DNA of 33,694 nucleotides. It comes from Thermoplasmata archaeon (GTDB taxonomy: Archaea > Thermoplasmatota > Thermoplasmata > Halarchaeoplasmatales > Halarchaeoplasmataceae). Each line of letters begins with the position of its first letter. Position 1 is the stretch's first letter. Below the pieces are notes generated by a model that ran no database searches, was not told the DNA's origin, and was given only the letters and a program-made list of their open reading frames with translations. Location of the stretch: NCBI GenBank assembly GCA_003551065.1, contig PULU01000071.1, positions 1 to 33,694 on the forward strand, written 5' to 3'. Below, in pieces: positions 23,216-31,303 of this stretch. The translations under genes and the position numbers were made by a program.

Positions 23216-24367
23216 ATGTTGACCAAATATGGGAAAGGCAAGATAGTGGCGTTCTCGAGTATATTATTGAACGTAGTTATCTTTGTAGTAAAGATCTACA
23301 TTGGACTTCTAGTAGGAAGTTTAGCTCTGTTATCTGATTCCATGCACAGCCTTTCCGACAGCGCCAGTTCCATAGCGGTTTTATTAGGTCTTTACATCGC
23401 TGAAAAACCGGCGGATGAGGAACATCCATTTGGACATGGAAGGGCTGATCAGGTAGCTGTTCTAGCTGTTGGGATCATACTTGTCCTAGCGGCCATCACA
23501 TTTTTATCCGATGGTATTCAATCAATTTTGGTAGGTCCAGAACCGATATTTATGGGTCGGTCGTTCTATTTCTATATATTTTTAACTGCTGTGGCTAAAG
23601 AGATCATAGGTGAGATCAGTTATTATGTGGGTAAGAAAACCAGATCTGATGCTTTAAAAGCCGATGCTTGGCATCATAGGGGTGATGCCCTCACGACGAT
23701 CTTGGTCATCGGTGCGATCTACGGATCTGGAAGAGGATATTTGTTTTTGGACCCCCTAGCCGGTATAGGGATAGCTTTACTATTGGGGTACATAGGAGGG
23801 TCTTACATCAAAAAGGCTACCAACAAACTATTGGGTGAGAAACCCTCGAAAGAATTATTGGATGATATCAAAAGCGTTTCGATTGAACAATCTGGTGTTA
23901 CGGATGTTCACAATATACATGTTCACGAGTATGGTGATAAAAAAGCGATCTCACTGCACATGCATTCAGTACCAGGTACCACGATGAAAGGACATGAGAT
24001 AGCTCACACCCTTGAAAATAAATTAGAAAGGGAATTTAACGCCGATGTGGAAGTCCATTTCGATCCCTGGGAACCACCAGTTAAAGGGATAAAGGATGAC
24101 GTGATCCAGATCGTCAAAGATCGAAAAGATGTTAAAGATATTCATAAAATCGAGATATCTGAAACCGAAGATGGTCTTTTGATATCCTTCCATCTGATAG
24201 TTCCAAAACATTCCAAAGTAGGTGAAGCTCATGATAAGATCACCGATGTGGAAAGGTCTATCAAGAACATTTTAAAAGATAAAATACCGGCTGAAGTGAA
24301 GATCCAGGTACATGTCGAGCCTTGTGAAGAGGACTGCGAATACTGTGATATTGGAAAGGATAACTAA
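23216..24367 (+). CDS. Cation diffusion facilitator (zinc/iron/manganese exporter)
   Basis: CDF-family metal/proton antiporter of the cytoplasmic membrane with six N-terminal helices. The metal site is formed by DSMHSLSD in helix 2 and DAWHHRGD in helix 5, both of the HxxxD type seen in zinc-transporting members; HPFGHGRADQV after helix 2 is conserved. The C-terminal cytoplasmic part is long and appears to hold two tandem ZT-dimer-like domains (about 205-285 and 290-365) where most CDFs have one, and ends with CEEDCEYCD, a cysteine cluster that could bind metal. The specific metal is not predictable with certainty. It is transcribed alone, divergent from the SDR gene. Confidence 0.93.
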   Translation: MLTKYGKGKIVAFSSILLNVVIFVVKIYIGLLVGSLALLSDSMHSLSDSASSIAVLLGLYIAEKPADEEHPFGHGRADQVAVLAVGIILVLAAITFLSDGIQSILVGPEPIFMGRSFYFYIFLTAVAKEIIGEISYYVGKKTRSDALKADAWHHRGDALTTILVIGAIYGSGRGYLFLDPLAGIGIALLLGYIGGSYIKKATNKLLGEKPSKELLDDIKSVSIEQSGVTDVHNIHVHEYGDKKAISLHMHSVPGTTMKGHEIAHTLENKLEREFNADVEVHFDPWEPPVKGIKDDVIQIVKDRKDVKDIHKIEISETEDGLLISFHLIVPKHSKVGEAHDKITDVERSIKNILKDKIPAEVKIQVHVEPCEEDCEYCDIGKDN

Positions 24368-24389
24368 GTCATATAGACACTCGTCGAGG

Positions 24390-24404
24390 GAAACCTTATA
24401 ATAT
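24390..24404 (+). promoter_or_regulatory. TATA box of the acyl-CoA dehydrogenase-ETF operon
   Basis: CCTTATAATATAGG at about 24390-24404 is a strong TATA-like element, about 40 nt upstream of the acyl-CoA dehydrogenase ATG, leaving a short leader with AGGTG in front of the start. Confidence 0.45.
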
Positions 24405-24442
24405 AGGCGATATTTTTCAGCGATTAGCATATAGGTGTTACC

Positions 24443-25714
24443 ATGGCAAGGACCAAATTATCTGATGATAGAGATCTTACTGAGGAGCAGAAATTATTTA
24501 AAGAAAGTATAAACGACTGGGCGGAAAGGAATTTCCCTCTGGAAAGAGTGATAAGGATCAATAGGGAAGGACATCCGTTCCCCCAAGATATCGTAGAAGG
24601 ATTAGCAGAATTAGGATTGATTATGGTAACTGTCCCTGAAGAGCAGGGTGGAATGGGATTAACGTGGAGTGATCAGATCGTTATCGCTGAACAGCTCGGT
24701 TATATAGATCCAAGTATAGCAACTGCGGCAGGATTCATGGCAGTTGAAACCGGATGGGGATTCACCATCAATCGTTATGCCAATGAAGAGATCAGAGAGA
24801 GATATATCAAACCTGCGATACAGGGTGATAAATTCGTAGGTATCGCAACCACAGAACCAAAAGGTGGATCCGACGTAGCCGGTTTCGAATCGACCGGTGA
24901 AAAAGACGGTGATGAATGGGTGTTGAACGGTGAAAAAACATTCATCAGCGGAGTCGAAGAGTGCAGAAGGATGGGTGGAGGATATTGGGTCAATGTAAGG
25001 ACCGGACCGAAGATCCCAGAAGCACCTCATAAAAACATGACAGCCTTCTTCGTACCGATAGACACAGATGGTGTTCAACCCCAAGAACCATACGATGACG
25101 CTGGAAGAGGTTCTTTATCTACATCGGGATTCATCATGGAAGATGTAAGGATACCAGATGAATACATGCTCGGTGAAGAAGGAAAGGGTTTCTACTATAC
25201 TATGGAAGGTGTTGATAACGCTAGGATACTGATCGGTGCAAGCTCAGTTGGAGTGACTAGAAGGATCTTGGAAGAAGCAGCTGATTACATCAAAGAAAGA
25301 GAGACCTTCGGAAGACCCTTAGCCAAATACGAAGGGATACAGTTCCCATTTGTTGAAAGGTACATCGAGTTAGAAGCAAGCGATCTGATGGTTAAAAAGG
25401 TCGCTAAGATGCAGGATCAGAGATATGACGAGGAGGGATGGCTGGAAAGAACTGGTAAAGCCAAGACCTACAAACCAACAGAGATCGCAAAATGGATATC
25501 CATGATTAAATACAAGGTACCTCACCTTGCCAAGGATACCGCTGACGATGCCATGCATTGGTTAGGAGCGGCAGGATACAGTTCTGAGTACATCTTTGAG
25601 ACCGCATGGAGAGGAGTCATGTCTTACTGTGTCGGTGCAGAAGGCGGAGCGAATATCCAGAAGTTGGTCATAGCCAGAGAAACCCTGGGTAAGGATTACA
25701 TACCTTACAAGTAG
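24443..25714 (+). CDS. Acyl-CoA dehydrogenase
   Basis: FAD-dependent acyl-CoA dehydrogenase of 423 residues that introduces or, with a bifurcating ETF, reduces an alpha-beta double bond of an acyl-CoA. Helical N-domain (LTEEQKLFKESINDWAERNFP, VPEEQGGMGLTWSD), beta domain with the flavin contacts GIATTEPKGGSDVAG and NGEKTFISG, and C-domain with RETFGRPLAKYEGIQFP. Near the C-terminus AEGGANIQKLVIAR aligns with the YEGTSEIQRLVIAR segment of medium-chain enzymes, keeping the catalytic glutamate. The insertion RRMGGGYWVNVRTGPKIPEAPHKN in the beta domain is uncommon. It is the first gene of an operon with both ETF subunits (16-bp gap), so they are its direct electron partner. Acyl chain specificity is not evident. 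Confidence 0.92.
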   Translation: MARTKLSDDRDLTEEQKLFKESINDWAERNFPLERVIRINREGHPFPQDIVEGLAELGLIMVTVPEEQGGMGLTWSDQIVIAEQLGYIDPSIATAAGFMAVETGWGFTINRYANEEIRERYIKPAIQGDKFVGIATTEPKGGSDVAGFESTGEKDGDEWVLNGEKTFISGVEECRRMGGGYWVNVRTGPKIPEAPHKNMTAFFVPIDTDGVQPQEPYDDAGRGSLSTSGFIMEDVRIPDEYMLGEEGKGFYYTMEGVDNARILIGASSVGVTRRILEEAADYIKERETFGRPLAKYEGIQFPFVERYIELEASDLMVKKVAKMQDQRYDEEGWLERTGKAKTYKPTEIAKWISMIKYKVPHLAKDTADDAMHWLGAAGYSSEYIFETAWRGVMSYCVGAEGGANIQKLVIARETLGKDYIPYK

Positions 25715-25730
25715 ATCGATCGGTGATCAG

Positions 25731-26531
25731 ATGCTGTTCGTAGTTCTGGTAAAACAAGTTCCCGATACGACTGAGGTGGAAGTGGATGAAGAAACTGGTA
25801 CTATAATCAGAGAAGGAGTCCCTTCGGTACTCAACGCCTTCGACGAGTTCGCGCTGAACGAAGCTATAGATTTAAAAGAGAGGATGGACGAGGATGTCGA
25901 GATAATAGCGGTCAGCATGGGCCCACCACAAGCTAAAGATGCACTTAAGAAATGCCTTGCCATAGGAGCCGATAGTGCTATTCTTCTCACAGACCGTGTT
26001 TTCGCAGGAGCCGATACTTGGGCTACAGCAGTCACCTTGGGTAGAGCTGTGAAGAAAATAGGGGATGTCGATGTTGTTTTTGCGGGCCAAGAAGCATCAG
26101 ATGGGAACACAGCCCAGGTGGGGCCTGAAGTCGCTGCTCAGTTAGGTATCTCCCAATTGACTTTCGTCGCGGATATCGAGAAAGTGGATAAAGAAAGTGG
26201 CCATATAATCTGTAAAAAGGAAACGGATGAGGGTCACGTGAGGATAAAAGCAGAGCTGCCTGCCGTTATTGCTTGTATGCCTGAACCTGGATTTGAACCA
26301 AAGATACCCAACGTTCGGGACATAATGAAAGCTAAAAAGAAATCCCTCGATGAGTGGACATTCGAGGATCTAGGTGGAGATGAAGAGGAATACGGTCTAG
26401 ATGGATCCGAGAGTGTTGTGATTAGAACTTATTCTCCTCCTCCAAAAGGTGAAGGTATCAAGATAGAGGAAAAACCGGAGATCGCTGCTGAAAAGATCAT
26501 CGAGTTCATGGAAGAGGAGGGTTTACTATGA
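25731..26531 (+). CDS. etfB: Electron transfer flavoprotein beta subunit
   Basis: EtfB/FixA subunit that shuttles electrons between acyl-CoA dehydrogenase and other carriers. MLFVVLVKQVPDTTEVEVDE, LNAFDEFALNEAIDLKE, VSMGPPQAKDALKKCLAIGAD and ARKAF-independent core motifs are typical. GQEASDGNTAQVGPEVAAQL has the DGxTAQVGP form seen in bifurcating ETFs (as in clostridial Bcd-Etf), where this subunit binds a second FAD in place of AMP; non-bifurcating mitochondrial types differ here. Length 266 is normal. Its stop overlaps the start of etfA (ATGA), so both subunits are translated together. Confidence 0.95.
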   Translation: MLFVVLVKQVPDTTEVEVDEETGTIIREGVPSVLNAFDEFALNEAIDLKERMDEDVEIIAVSMGPPQAKDALKKCLAIGADSAILLTDRVFAGADTWATAVTLGRAVKKIGDVDVVFAGQEASDGNTAQVGPEVAAQLGISQLTFVADIEKVDKESGHIICKKETDEGHVRIKAELPAVIACMPEPGFEPKIPNVRDIMKAKKKSLDEWTFEDLGGDEEEYGLDGSESVVIRTYSPPPKGEGIKIEEKPEIAAEKIIEFMEEEGLL

Positions 26532-27730
26532 TCATCATCGATATAGAGACTTGTACTGGCTGTGAGAAATGTCTGAAAGTTTGTCCAGTTGATGCATTGG
26601 AGATGGAAGATGGAGTGGCTAAACTGATAGAAGAGCTCTGTATCTCATGCAGTGCGTGTGTAACGGCCTGTCCCGTTGATGCCATCGAACCCGAATTGAA
26701 AGCTCAAAGGGCTGATTTTTCAGAATACAATGGTGTATGGGTATTTGCAGAACAGCACGAAGGTAAACTAAAGGCTACTGGACCACAATTACTTGGGAAA
26801 GGTAGAGAATTAGCAGATGAACTCGGTGAAGAACTCTGTGCAGTCCTTTTAGGACATGATGTTAAGGGTCTAGCAGATGAATTAGGGTCTTATGGCGCTG
26901 AGAAAGTTTACGTTGTAGAGGATAAATCCTTGAAGGGATACACAACTGAAGCATATACCACTGCCCTGACCACATTGATATCAAGATATAAACCAAGTGT
27001 TTTCATATACGGTGCCACCCATCTAGGTAGAGATCTAGCTCCATCCGTTGCGGGACACGTAGGTTTGGGACTGACAGCTGACTGTACCGGACTTTCCATA
27101 AAGGAAATCGAGGGACAGAAAGTACTACTTCAGACGAGGCCAGCTTTCGGTGGAAATGTCATGGCAGATATCGTCTGCCCCAATACAAGACCACAGATGG
27201 CAACCGTTAGACCACACGTTATGGAACCTATGGAGCCAGAACCCGGTAGAGATTACGAGTTGATCGAAGAAAAAGTGAAGATCGATCCGGATTCGATAAG
27301 CACTGAGATCTTAGAAGTTTTAGAAGCTGAGGATAAAGGGGTTTTACCTGTTGAAGAAGCAGATAGGATCGTATCCGGTGGTAGGGGAGTCGGGAATTGT
27401 CAAGAAGACTTCGAGTTACTTAGAGAATTGGCTGAAGAGCTTGATGCTGCCGTAGGATGTAGTAGGCCTATCGTTGAAGAAGACATAATGCCAAAATGTC
27501 ACCAGGTCGGTCAGAGTGGGAAAACGGTTTCACCGGATCTTTACATCGTTTGTGGTGTATCCGGTGCCGTTCAGCATCGAGTCGGTATCAGAGGTGCTAA
27601 GAGGATCATCGCCATCAATAAAAACTCAGATGCACCTATATTCGATATGGCAGATCTGGGTATAGTTGGGGATCTTAGAGAGATAATTCCTCTTCTCGTG
27701 GAGAGGTTAAGGAAGAAGAAAAGCGAGTGA
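26528..27730 (+). CDS. etfA: Electron transfer flavoprotein alpha subunit with N-terminal 2x[4Fe-4S] ferredoxin domain
   Basis: EtfA/FixB subunit fused to a ferredoxin. Residues about 1-60 hold CTGCEKCLKVCP and CISCSACVTACP, two [4Fe-4S] clusters, as in CarE of the Acetobacterium caffeyl-CoA reductase. The alpha N-domain follows (VWVFAEQHEGKLKATGPQLLGKGRELADELG) and then the FAD domain with SGGRGVGNCQEDFELLRELAEEL, GCSRPIVEEDIMP, GQSGKTVSPDLYIVCGVSGAVQH and INKNSDAPIFDMADLGIVGDL. All the FAD-binding signatures are intact. The fused clusters suggest direct exchange with ferredoxin, consistent with electron bifurcation or its reverse during fermentation or fatty/aromatic acid turnover. Confidence 0.95.
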   Translation: MIIIDIETCTGCEKCLKVCPVDALEMEDGVAKLIEELCISCSACVTACPVDAIEPELKAQRADFSEYNGVWVFAEQHEGKLKATGPQLLGKGRELADELGEELCAVLLGHDVKGLADELGSYGAEKVYVVEDKSLKGYTTEAYTTALTTLISRYKPSVFIYGATHLGRDLAPSVAGHVGLGLTADCTGLSIKEIEGQKVLLQTRPAFGGNVMADIVCPNTRPQMATVRPHVMEPMEPEPGRDYELIEEKVKIDPDSISTEILEVLEAEDKGVLPVEEADRIVSGGRGVGNCQEDFELLRELAEELDAAVGCSRPIVEEDIMPKCHQVGQSGKTVSPDLYIVCGVSGAVQHRVGIRGAKRIIAINKNSDAPIFDMADLGIVGDLREIIPLLVERLRKKKSE

Positions 27731-27735
27731 TCAGG

Positions 27736-28947
27736 CTAGAATAAGAATATCGCACCCGATATCACCGCCCATAACGAGATAGATATTACAAGTAAAACTG
27801 CAGGTTTCCAGATGTGTTTATAGAACTCTTTGAGGTTTATACCAAAGTACTCAACGGTCAATATAATACACAAATGAATAGGACTCATGAGATATCCCAG
27901 GAAAAGAAATAGATAGAGCACACCGACAGTTCTCACCGAAACTGTTGAGATCAAAGGGAGAAGTACAGGCACTCCGATGCCAGCAGCACTGGGTAGATGA
28001 CCTATAAAGATCCCTATGGCTAAAGCTACTATTATAACCACAAGGAATATCGGGATGTGGTTTTGAAGAGAACTCACCGCAGGTTCAACGCCGTTCGTTC
28101 TTTCAACTATACCCTTGAAAAGCATTATACCATAGGCCGCAAATACAAGATTATAAGACAATCCTTCTTTTAACTTAGAAGCCATATTAGATAGACAATA
28201 TCTGTCCCTATTCTGTAGCAACATGAATAATATCGCTACTACAAGTGTGATGTAGAATGGGATGCCAAATATGATATTCAACCCTAAGGCTATTATTATA
28301 GGTAGAAATTCTCTAACGAGTATAAATGGATCAAATTTTAAATCTTCAGATATCACTGGTTTTATTCCACCTAAACCCCATATGAATCCGGAGATCAGTT
28401 GTATCGCAAATATGGGAGTATTGTATATGGCTATCCGATACAAACTGACACCAGAATGACGCGAAGCTAGTATCAATCCTAAGGAAAGGGGATATATAGA
28501 GAACCAAATATGTCTGAACCACCAGTTAAGGAATGTTTTGTGAACCTGATCTACTTTCAATTGATCGCCTTCGTCATCTATCATCGGTGCTGTAACCAAT
28601 GCTCCTCCTGGCATGGGCATCAGTCCAAAGATCGCGGGTATAGATGTGATCACCATCCTTCTATCTGGATATACTCCCCTTAACTCTTTTATCATCCTCA
28701 TGACCTGTCCAGAATCACTGTAAAGGAAGCCAAGAAAAGCTATCATATTGATTATCAATATCAACTCGATGGTTTCAAATTCTAAAGAAATTTCAAACAG
28801 CCAGTTCAATCCTTCTAATGACGGATTAGACAGAGCTAACAATACTCCGACAGCTATTAGAATAGAGTATCCGAATCCAACTTTTTTATAAATCAAAGTG
28901 CCCAGGACCACGAAGGCGATCAGTACTCCTATCAAGGACTGCATCAT
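27736..28947 (-). CDS. DUF401-family membrane permease
   Basis: Polytopic membrane protein of 403 residues with about 10-11 helices, matching the DUF401 family of the ion-transporter superfamily (relatives of CitMHS/ArsB-type permeases). The family landmark is SIPAIFGLMPMPGGALVTAPMIDD; FLNWWFRHIWFSIYPLSLGLILAS and GHLPSAAGIGVPVLLPL are further signatures, and a second P-G rich re-entrant segment lies in the C-terminal half. The substrate is unknown; organic anions are the usual guess in this superfamily. It is convergent with etfA (5-bp gap) and divergent from the zinc-ribbon protein gene. Two adjacent ATGs (28947, 28944) are possible starts. Confidence 0.85.
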   Translation of the reverse strand: MMQSLIGVLIAFVVLGTLIYKKVGFGYSILIAVGVLLALSNPSLEGLNWLFEISLEFETIELILIINMIAFLGFLYSDSGQVMRMIKELRGVYPDRRMVITSIPAIFGLMPMPGGALVTAPMIDDEGDQLKVDQVHKTFLNWWFRHIWFSIYPLSLGLILASRHSGVSLYRIAIYNTPIFAIQLISGFIWGLGGIKPVISEDLKFDPFILVREFLPIIIALGLNIIFGIPFYITLVVAILFMLLQNRDRYCLSNMASKLKEGLSYNLVFAAYGIMLFKGIVERTNGVEPAVSSLQNHIPIFLVVIIVALAIGIFIGHLPSAAGIGVPVLLPLISTVSVRTVGVLYLFLFLGYLMSPIHLCIILTVEYFGINLKEFYKHIWKPAVLLVISISLWAVISGAIFLF

Positions 28948-29052
28948 CTACACTCAAAAGCAGGATGATTTAAAACCTTACTCTTATTTACTCACATTTA
29001 AAAAAAGAGGCGAAACTGTTATATTTGAACTCTAAATTATTATAGATGTAAT

Positions 29053-30141
29053 ATGACAATTGACCCTATTTGGTTTTTGATCATAGTGATAGTTGTTCTT
29101 GTGGGTTTTTCAGCGGGTATCCTTTTCTATTTAGAAAAAACCAAAGATAAACGTGTATCTAAAAAAAGAAAAGCTTCAGGTTTGGATCCAGAAGACGCGG
29201 CTTATAATAAAGTAAAAAGCACAAAAAGTATAGCAAATGTGATGAGAAGGAGTGGAAAAGATACATCAGATGCTGAAGTGATCCTTGAAAGAGCTGAGAT
29301 GGCTTTAGAATCTGGTGATCATTCTAGAGCTTCCTCTTTAGCCGATGAGGCTAAGTCCAAATTGGAAAAGGCAACCGGTGCTAGTAAAGCTTCCGTAGAT
29401 CATGAGGATAGATCCATGACTGAAGATGATGAATCAAAGATGAAAAAGGCCTACACCCTCGAAGAAATTGACAAAATAGATGTCGAAGAGGATACCGAAG
29501 AATTCGAAGCTAAAAGTGAGGAACTAAGAAAACAGAAAGAGAGGATCCAGAATCTACCAGAAAATTATTTAGAATCTAAATTCGAAATACAGCAGGCCAG
29601 TGATATGTTGGAAGAAGAGGGGGGAGATTTAGAAGCAGAAGAACTCCTTGAAAAAGCTAAGATAAGTTTCGACGAGGAAGATTATACTGAAGCCTTGAGA
29701 TTATCGCTGAAATGTAAAAAGACAATAGATGAAGATAAAGCTGGACTAATAAAAGTTCAAAAGATCGGAAAAAAAGAACCTATTTCAAAAACAGGTGAAC
29801 CCCAGAGACCTGATGAAATAAAAAAAGATACTGTCGTAAAAAAGATAGGTGAAGAAGAACAAGCAACAGGTAAAACCGAGATGGGCCGGATAACCACTCC
29901 TAGTTGTCCAGATTGTGGTTACGTGGGTGAAGAGGGAGATAAGTTCTGTCCTAAATGTGGTAACGAGATGATAACATCAGATTCATGTCCTTCATGTGGT
30001 AGTGACGTCGATGAAGAAGCTAATTTCTGTCCAAAATGTGGACAAGAACTATCATCAATTACATATGAGTGTCCAGAATGTGATAGTGAAGTCGATGATG
30101 ATGTTAAATTCTGTCCCTCGTGTGGTCTACAGTTCGCTTGA
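29053..30141 (+). CDS. Membrane-anchored helical protein with three C-terminal zinc ribbons
   Basis: Hypothetical protein of 362 residues. One N-terminal membrane helix (WFLIIVIVVLVGFSAGILFYL) anchors it; the middle (about 50-270) is highly charged and helical, with two similar helical-repeat stretches (AEVILERAEMALESGDHSRASSLADEAKSKL and AEELLEKAKISFDEEDYTEALRLSLKCKK, abbreviated) that look TPR-like. The last 80 residues hold three CxxC-x(n)-CxxC zinc ribbons: CPDCG...CPKCG, CPSCG...CPKCG and CPECD...CPSCG. The topology puts the ribbons most likely in the cytosol. Such ribbons mediate protein or nucleic-acid contacts; no specific role can be given. GTTATATTTG about 25-35 nt before the ATG and no ribosome-binding site suggest a near-leaderless transcript. 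Confidence 0.8.
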   Translation: MTIDPIWFLIIVIVVLVGFSAGILFYLEKTKDKRVSKKRKASGLDPEDAAYNKVKSTKSIANVMRRSGKDTSDAEVILERAEMALESGDHSRASSLADEAKSKLEKATGASKASVDHEDRSMTEDDESKMKKAYTLEEIDKIDVEEDTEEFEAKSEELRKQKERIQNLPENYLESKFEIQQASDMLEEEGGDLEAEELLEKAKISFDEEDYTEALRLSLKCKKTIDEDKAGLIKVQKIGKKEPISKTGEPQRPDEIKKDTVVKKIGEEEQATGKTEMGRITTPSCPDCGYVGEEGDKFCPKCGNEMITSDSCPSCGSDVDEEANFCPKCGQELSSITYECPECDSEVDDDVKFCPSCGLQFA

Positions 30142-30142
30142 C

Positions 30143-30937
30143 TTAGATTTTATCGTTTTCTAAAAGATACTCTGTAATTTCGTTAATCTGTTCAGGCGTT
30201 AGGTTACCGACTCTTCTATCATCATATGGAACATCTTCTAATCCTTTTATATTGAAACCTGTTTTCAAAGCATTCCGTATCATCTTTCTTCTGTAATTGA
30301 AGAGCTCTCTAACAACAACAGTAAAAATCCTAGGATATCTCAGCTCAAAATCAGGTTCTCGAGGTATCAATTTTACGACAGTAGCATTTACTCTAGGTCT
30401 TGGATAGAAACATTCTTTAGAGATGTCGAATAATTTTTCTACATCTGCGAATGTAGAAGTCATGACAGACAAGCGGGAGTAATTTTCTTCCCCTGGTTGT
30501 GCGATCAATCTATCAGCATATTCCTTCTGATAGGTGAGAACGCCTAGTTCGAAATCTTGTTCTAAGACCTTAAAAGTGATCGGTGATGATATCGAGAAAG
30601 GTAGATTAGATACTATTTTATCGAAATAAGGAAGATCGATTTCAAGAACATCATCATTTATAATGGTCAAATCTTTTTTAGTCTTGTATTTTTCTTGTAG
30701 ATGACTGTAAATTTTTTCATCTTTTTCGACTAATATGAGTTCTCCTACTTGGTTTACCATCCTGTCTGTTAGCATCCCTAATCCAGGTCCGATTTCTAAC
30801 ACGACTTCATCTTCAGATATATCCGCTGAAATTACGATCTTATCGGCTATATTTTCATCGATCAAAAAATTCTGCCCTAATGTTTTGGTAGGTGTTATAC
30901 CTATTTTTCGTAGCTTATATCTTAAGTCGCTGTGCAT
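30143..30937 (-). CDS. rsmA: 16S rRNA adenine dimethyltransferase (KsgA/RsmA/Dim1)
   Basis: S-adenosylmethionine-dependent methyltransferase that dimethylates two adjacent adenosines in helix 45 of 16S rRNA during small-subunit maturation. KTLGQNFLIDENIADKIV is the N-terminal hallmark, EIGPGLGMLTDRM is motif I, ILVEKDEKI motif II, INDDVLEID motif III, and SNLPFSISSPITF is motif IV (NLPF in place of NLPY). YPRPRVNATVVKLIPR and FNYRRKMIRNAL in the C-terminal domain are also diagnostic. Length (264) is usual for archaea. It is convergent with the zinc-ribbon gene, with 1 bp between stop codons. A TTTATATTG box about 25 nt before the ATG suggests leaderless transcription. Confidence 0.95.
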   Translation of the reverse strand: MHSDLRYKLRKIGITPTKTLGQNFLIDENIADKIVISADISEDEVVLEIGPGLGMLTDRMVNQVGELILVEKDEKIYSHLQEKYKTKKDLTIINDDVLEIDLPYFDKIVSNLPFSISSPITFKVLEQDFELGVLTYQKEYADRLIAQPGEENYSRLSVMTSTFADVEKLFDISKECFYPRPRVNATVVKLIPREPDFELRYPRIFTVVVRELFNYRRKMIRNALKTGFNIKGLEDVPYDDRRVGNLTPEQINEITEYLLENDKI

Positions 30938-31015
30938 ATTATGCTAAATCCTATAGCAATATAAATCAAACTGAACCGAGGCAAATGATGTATTCCTGCC
31001 TCCCGATTTTAGAAT

Positions 31016-31264
31016 CTATTCCATACTTATATTTTCCATTACCACGACATCTCGGACGGCCTTCATACCTTTGAACGGTAAGACCAATCGTCCCTCAGCA
31101 TCTGTATCGAACAATCGAGGTTCGATTTCCTCTGCTGGTGTTACTAGTACATGTTCCATATCTCCTGTCTCGGTATTAACAACGAAATTATCGATCATAC
31201 CGAGTATCTGGCCGTCGTTCGTCATCACGGTCTTACCTCGTAGTTCGGTCACGAATTTTTTCAT
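31016..31264 (-). CDS. PRC-barrel domain protein
   Basis: Single PRC-barrel protein of 82 residues, a small six-stranded domain widespread in euryarchaea. MKKFVTELRGKTVMTNDGQILGMIDNFVVNTETGDMEHVLVTP is the canonical first part and LVLPFKGMKAVRDVVVMEN the end. I start it at the ATG at 31264 because GGAGG then lies at the proper distance; the ATG at 31279 listed in the track is embedded in that site. PRC barrels bind partner proteins or RNA (as in RimM); archaeal stand-alone copies are linked to cell division and ribosome maturation. It lies directly downstream of the CDC48 locus in plus coordinates but is on the same minus strand after CDC48 (39-bp gap), probably in the same transcript. Confidence 0.9.
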   Translation of the reverse strand: MKKFVTELRGKTVMTNDGQILGMIDNFVVNTETGDMEHVLVTPAEEIEPRLFDTDAEGRLVLPFKGMKAVRDVVVMENISME

Positions 31265-31303
31265 ATCTAGTTCCTCCATTTATTGCAAATGAGCTTTATT
31301 TCA

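Noticed and set aside
30892-31074. 60-aa plus-strand ORF between KsgA and the PRC-barrel gene
   Set aside because: It overlaps the ends of both genes, has no family features, and lies over the KsgA promoter.
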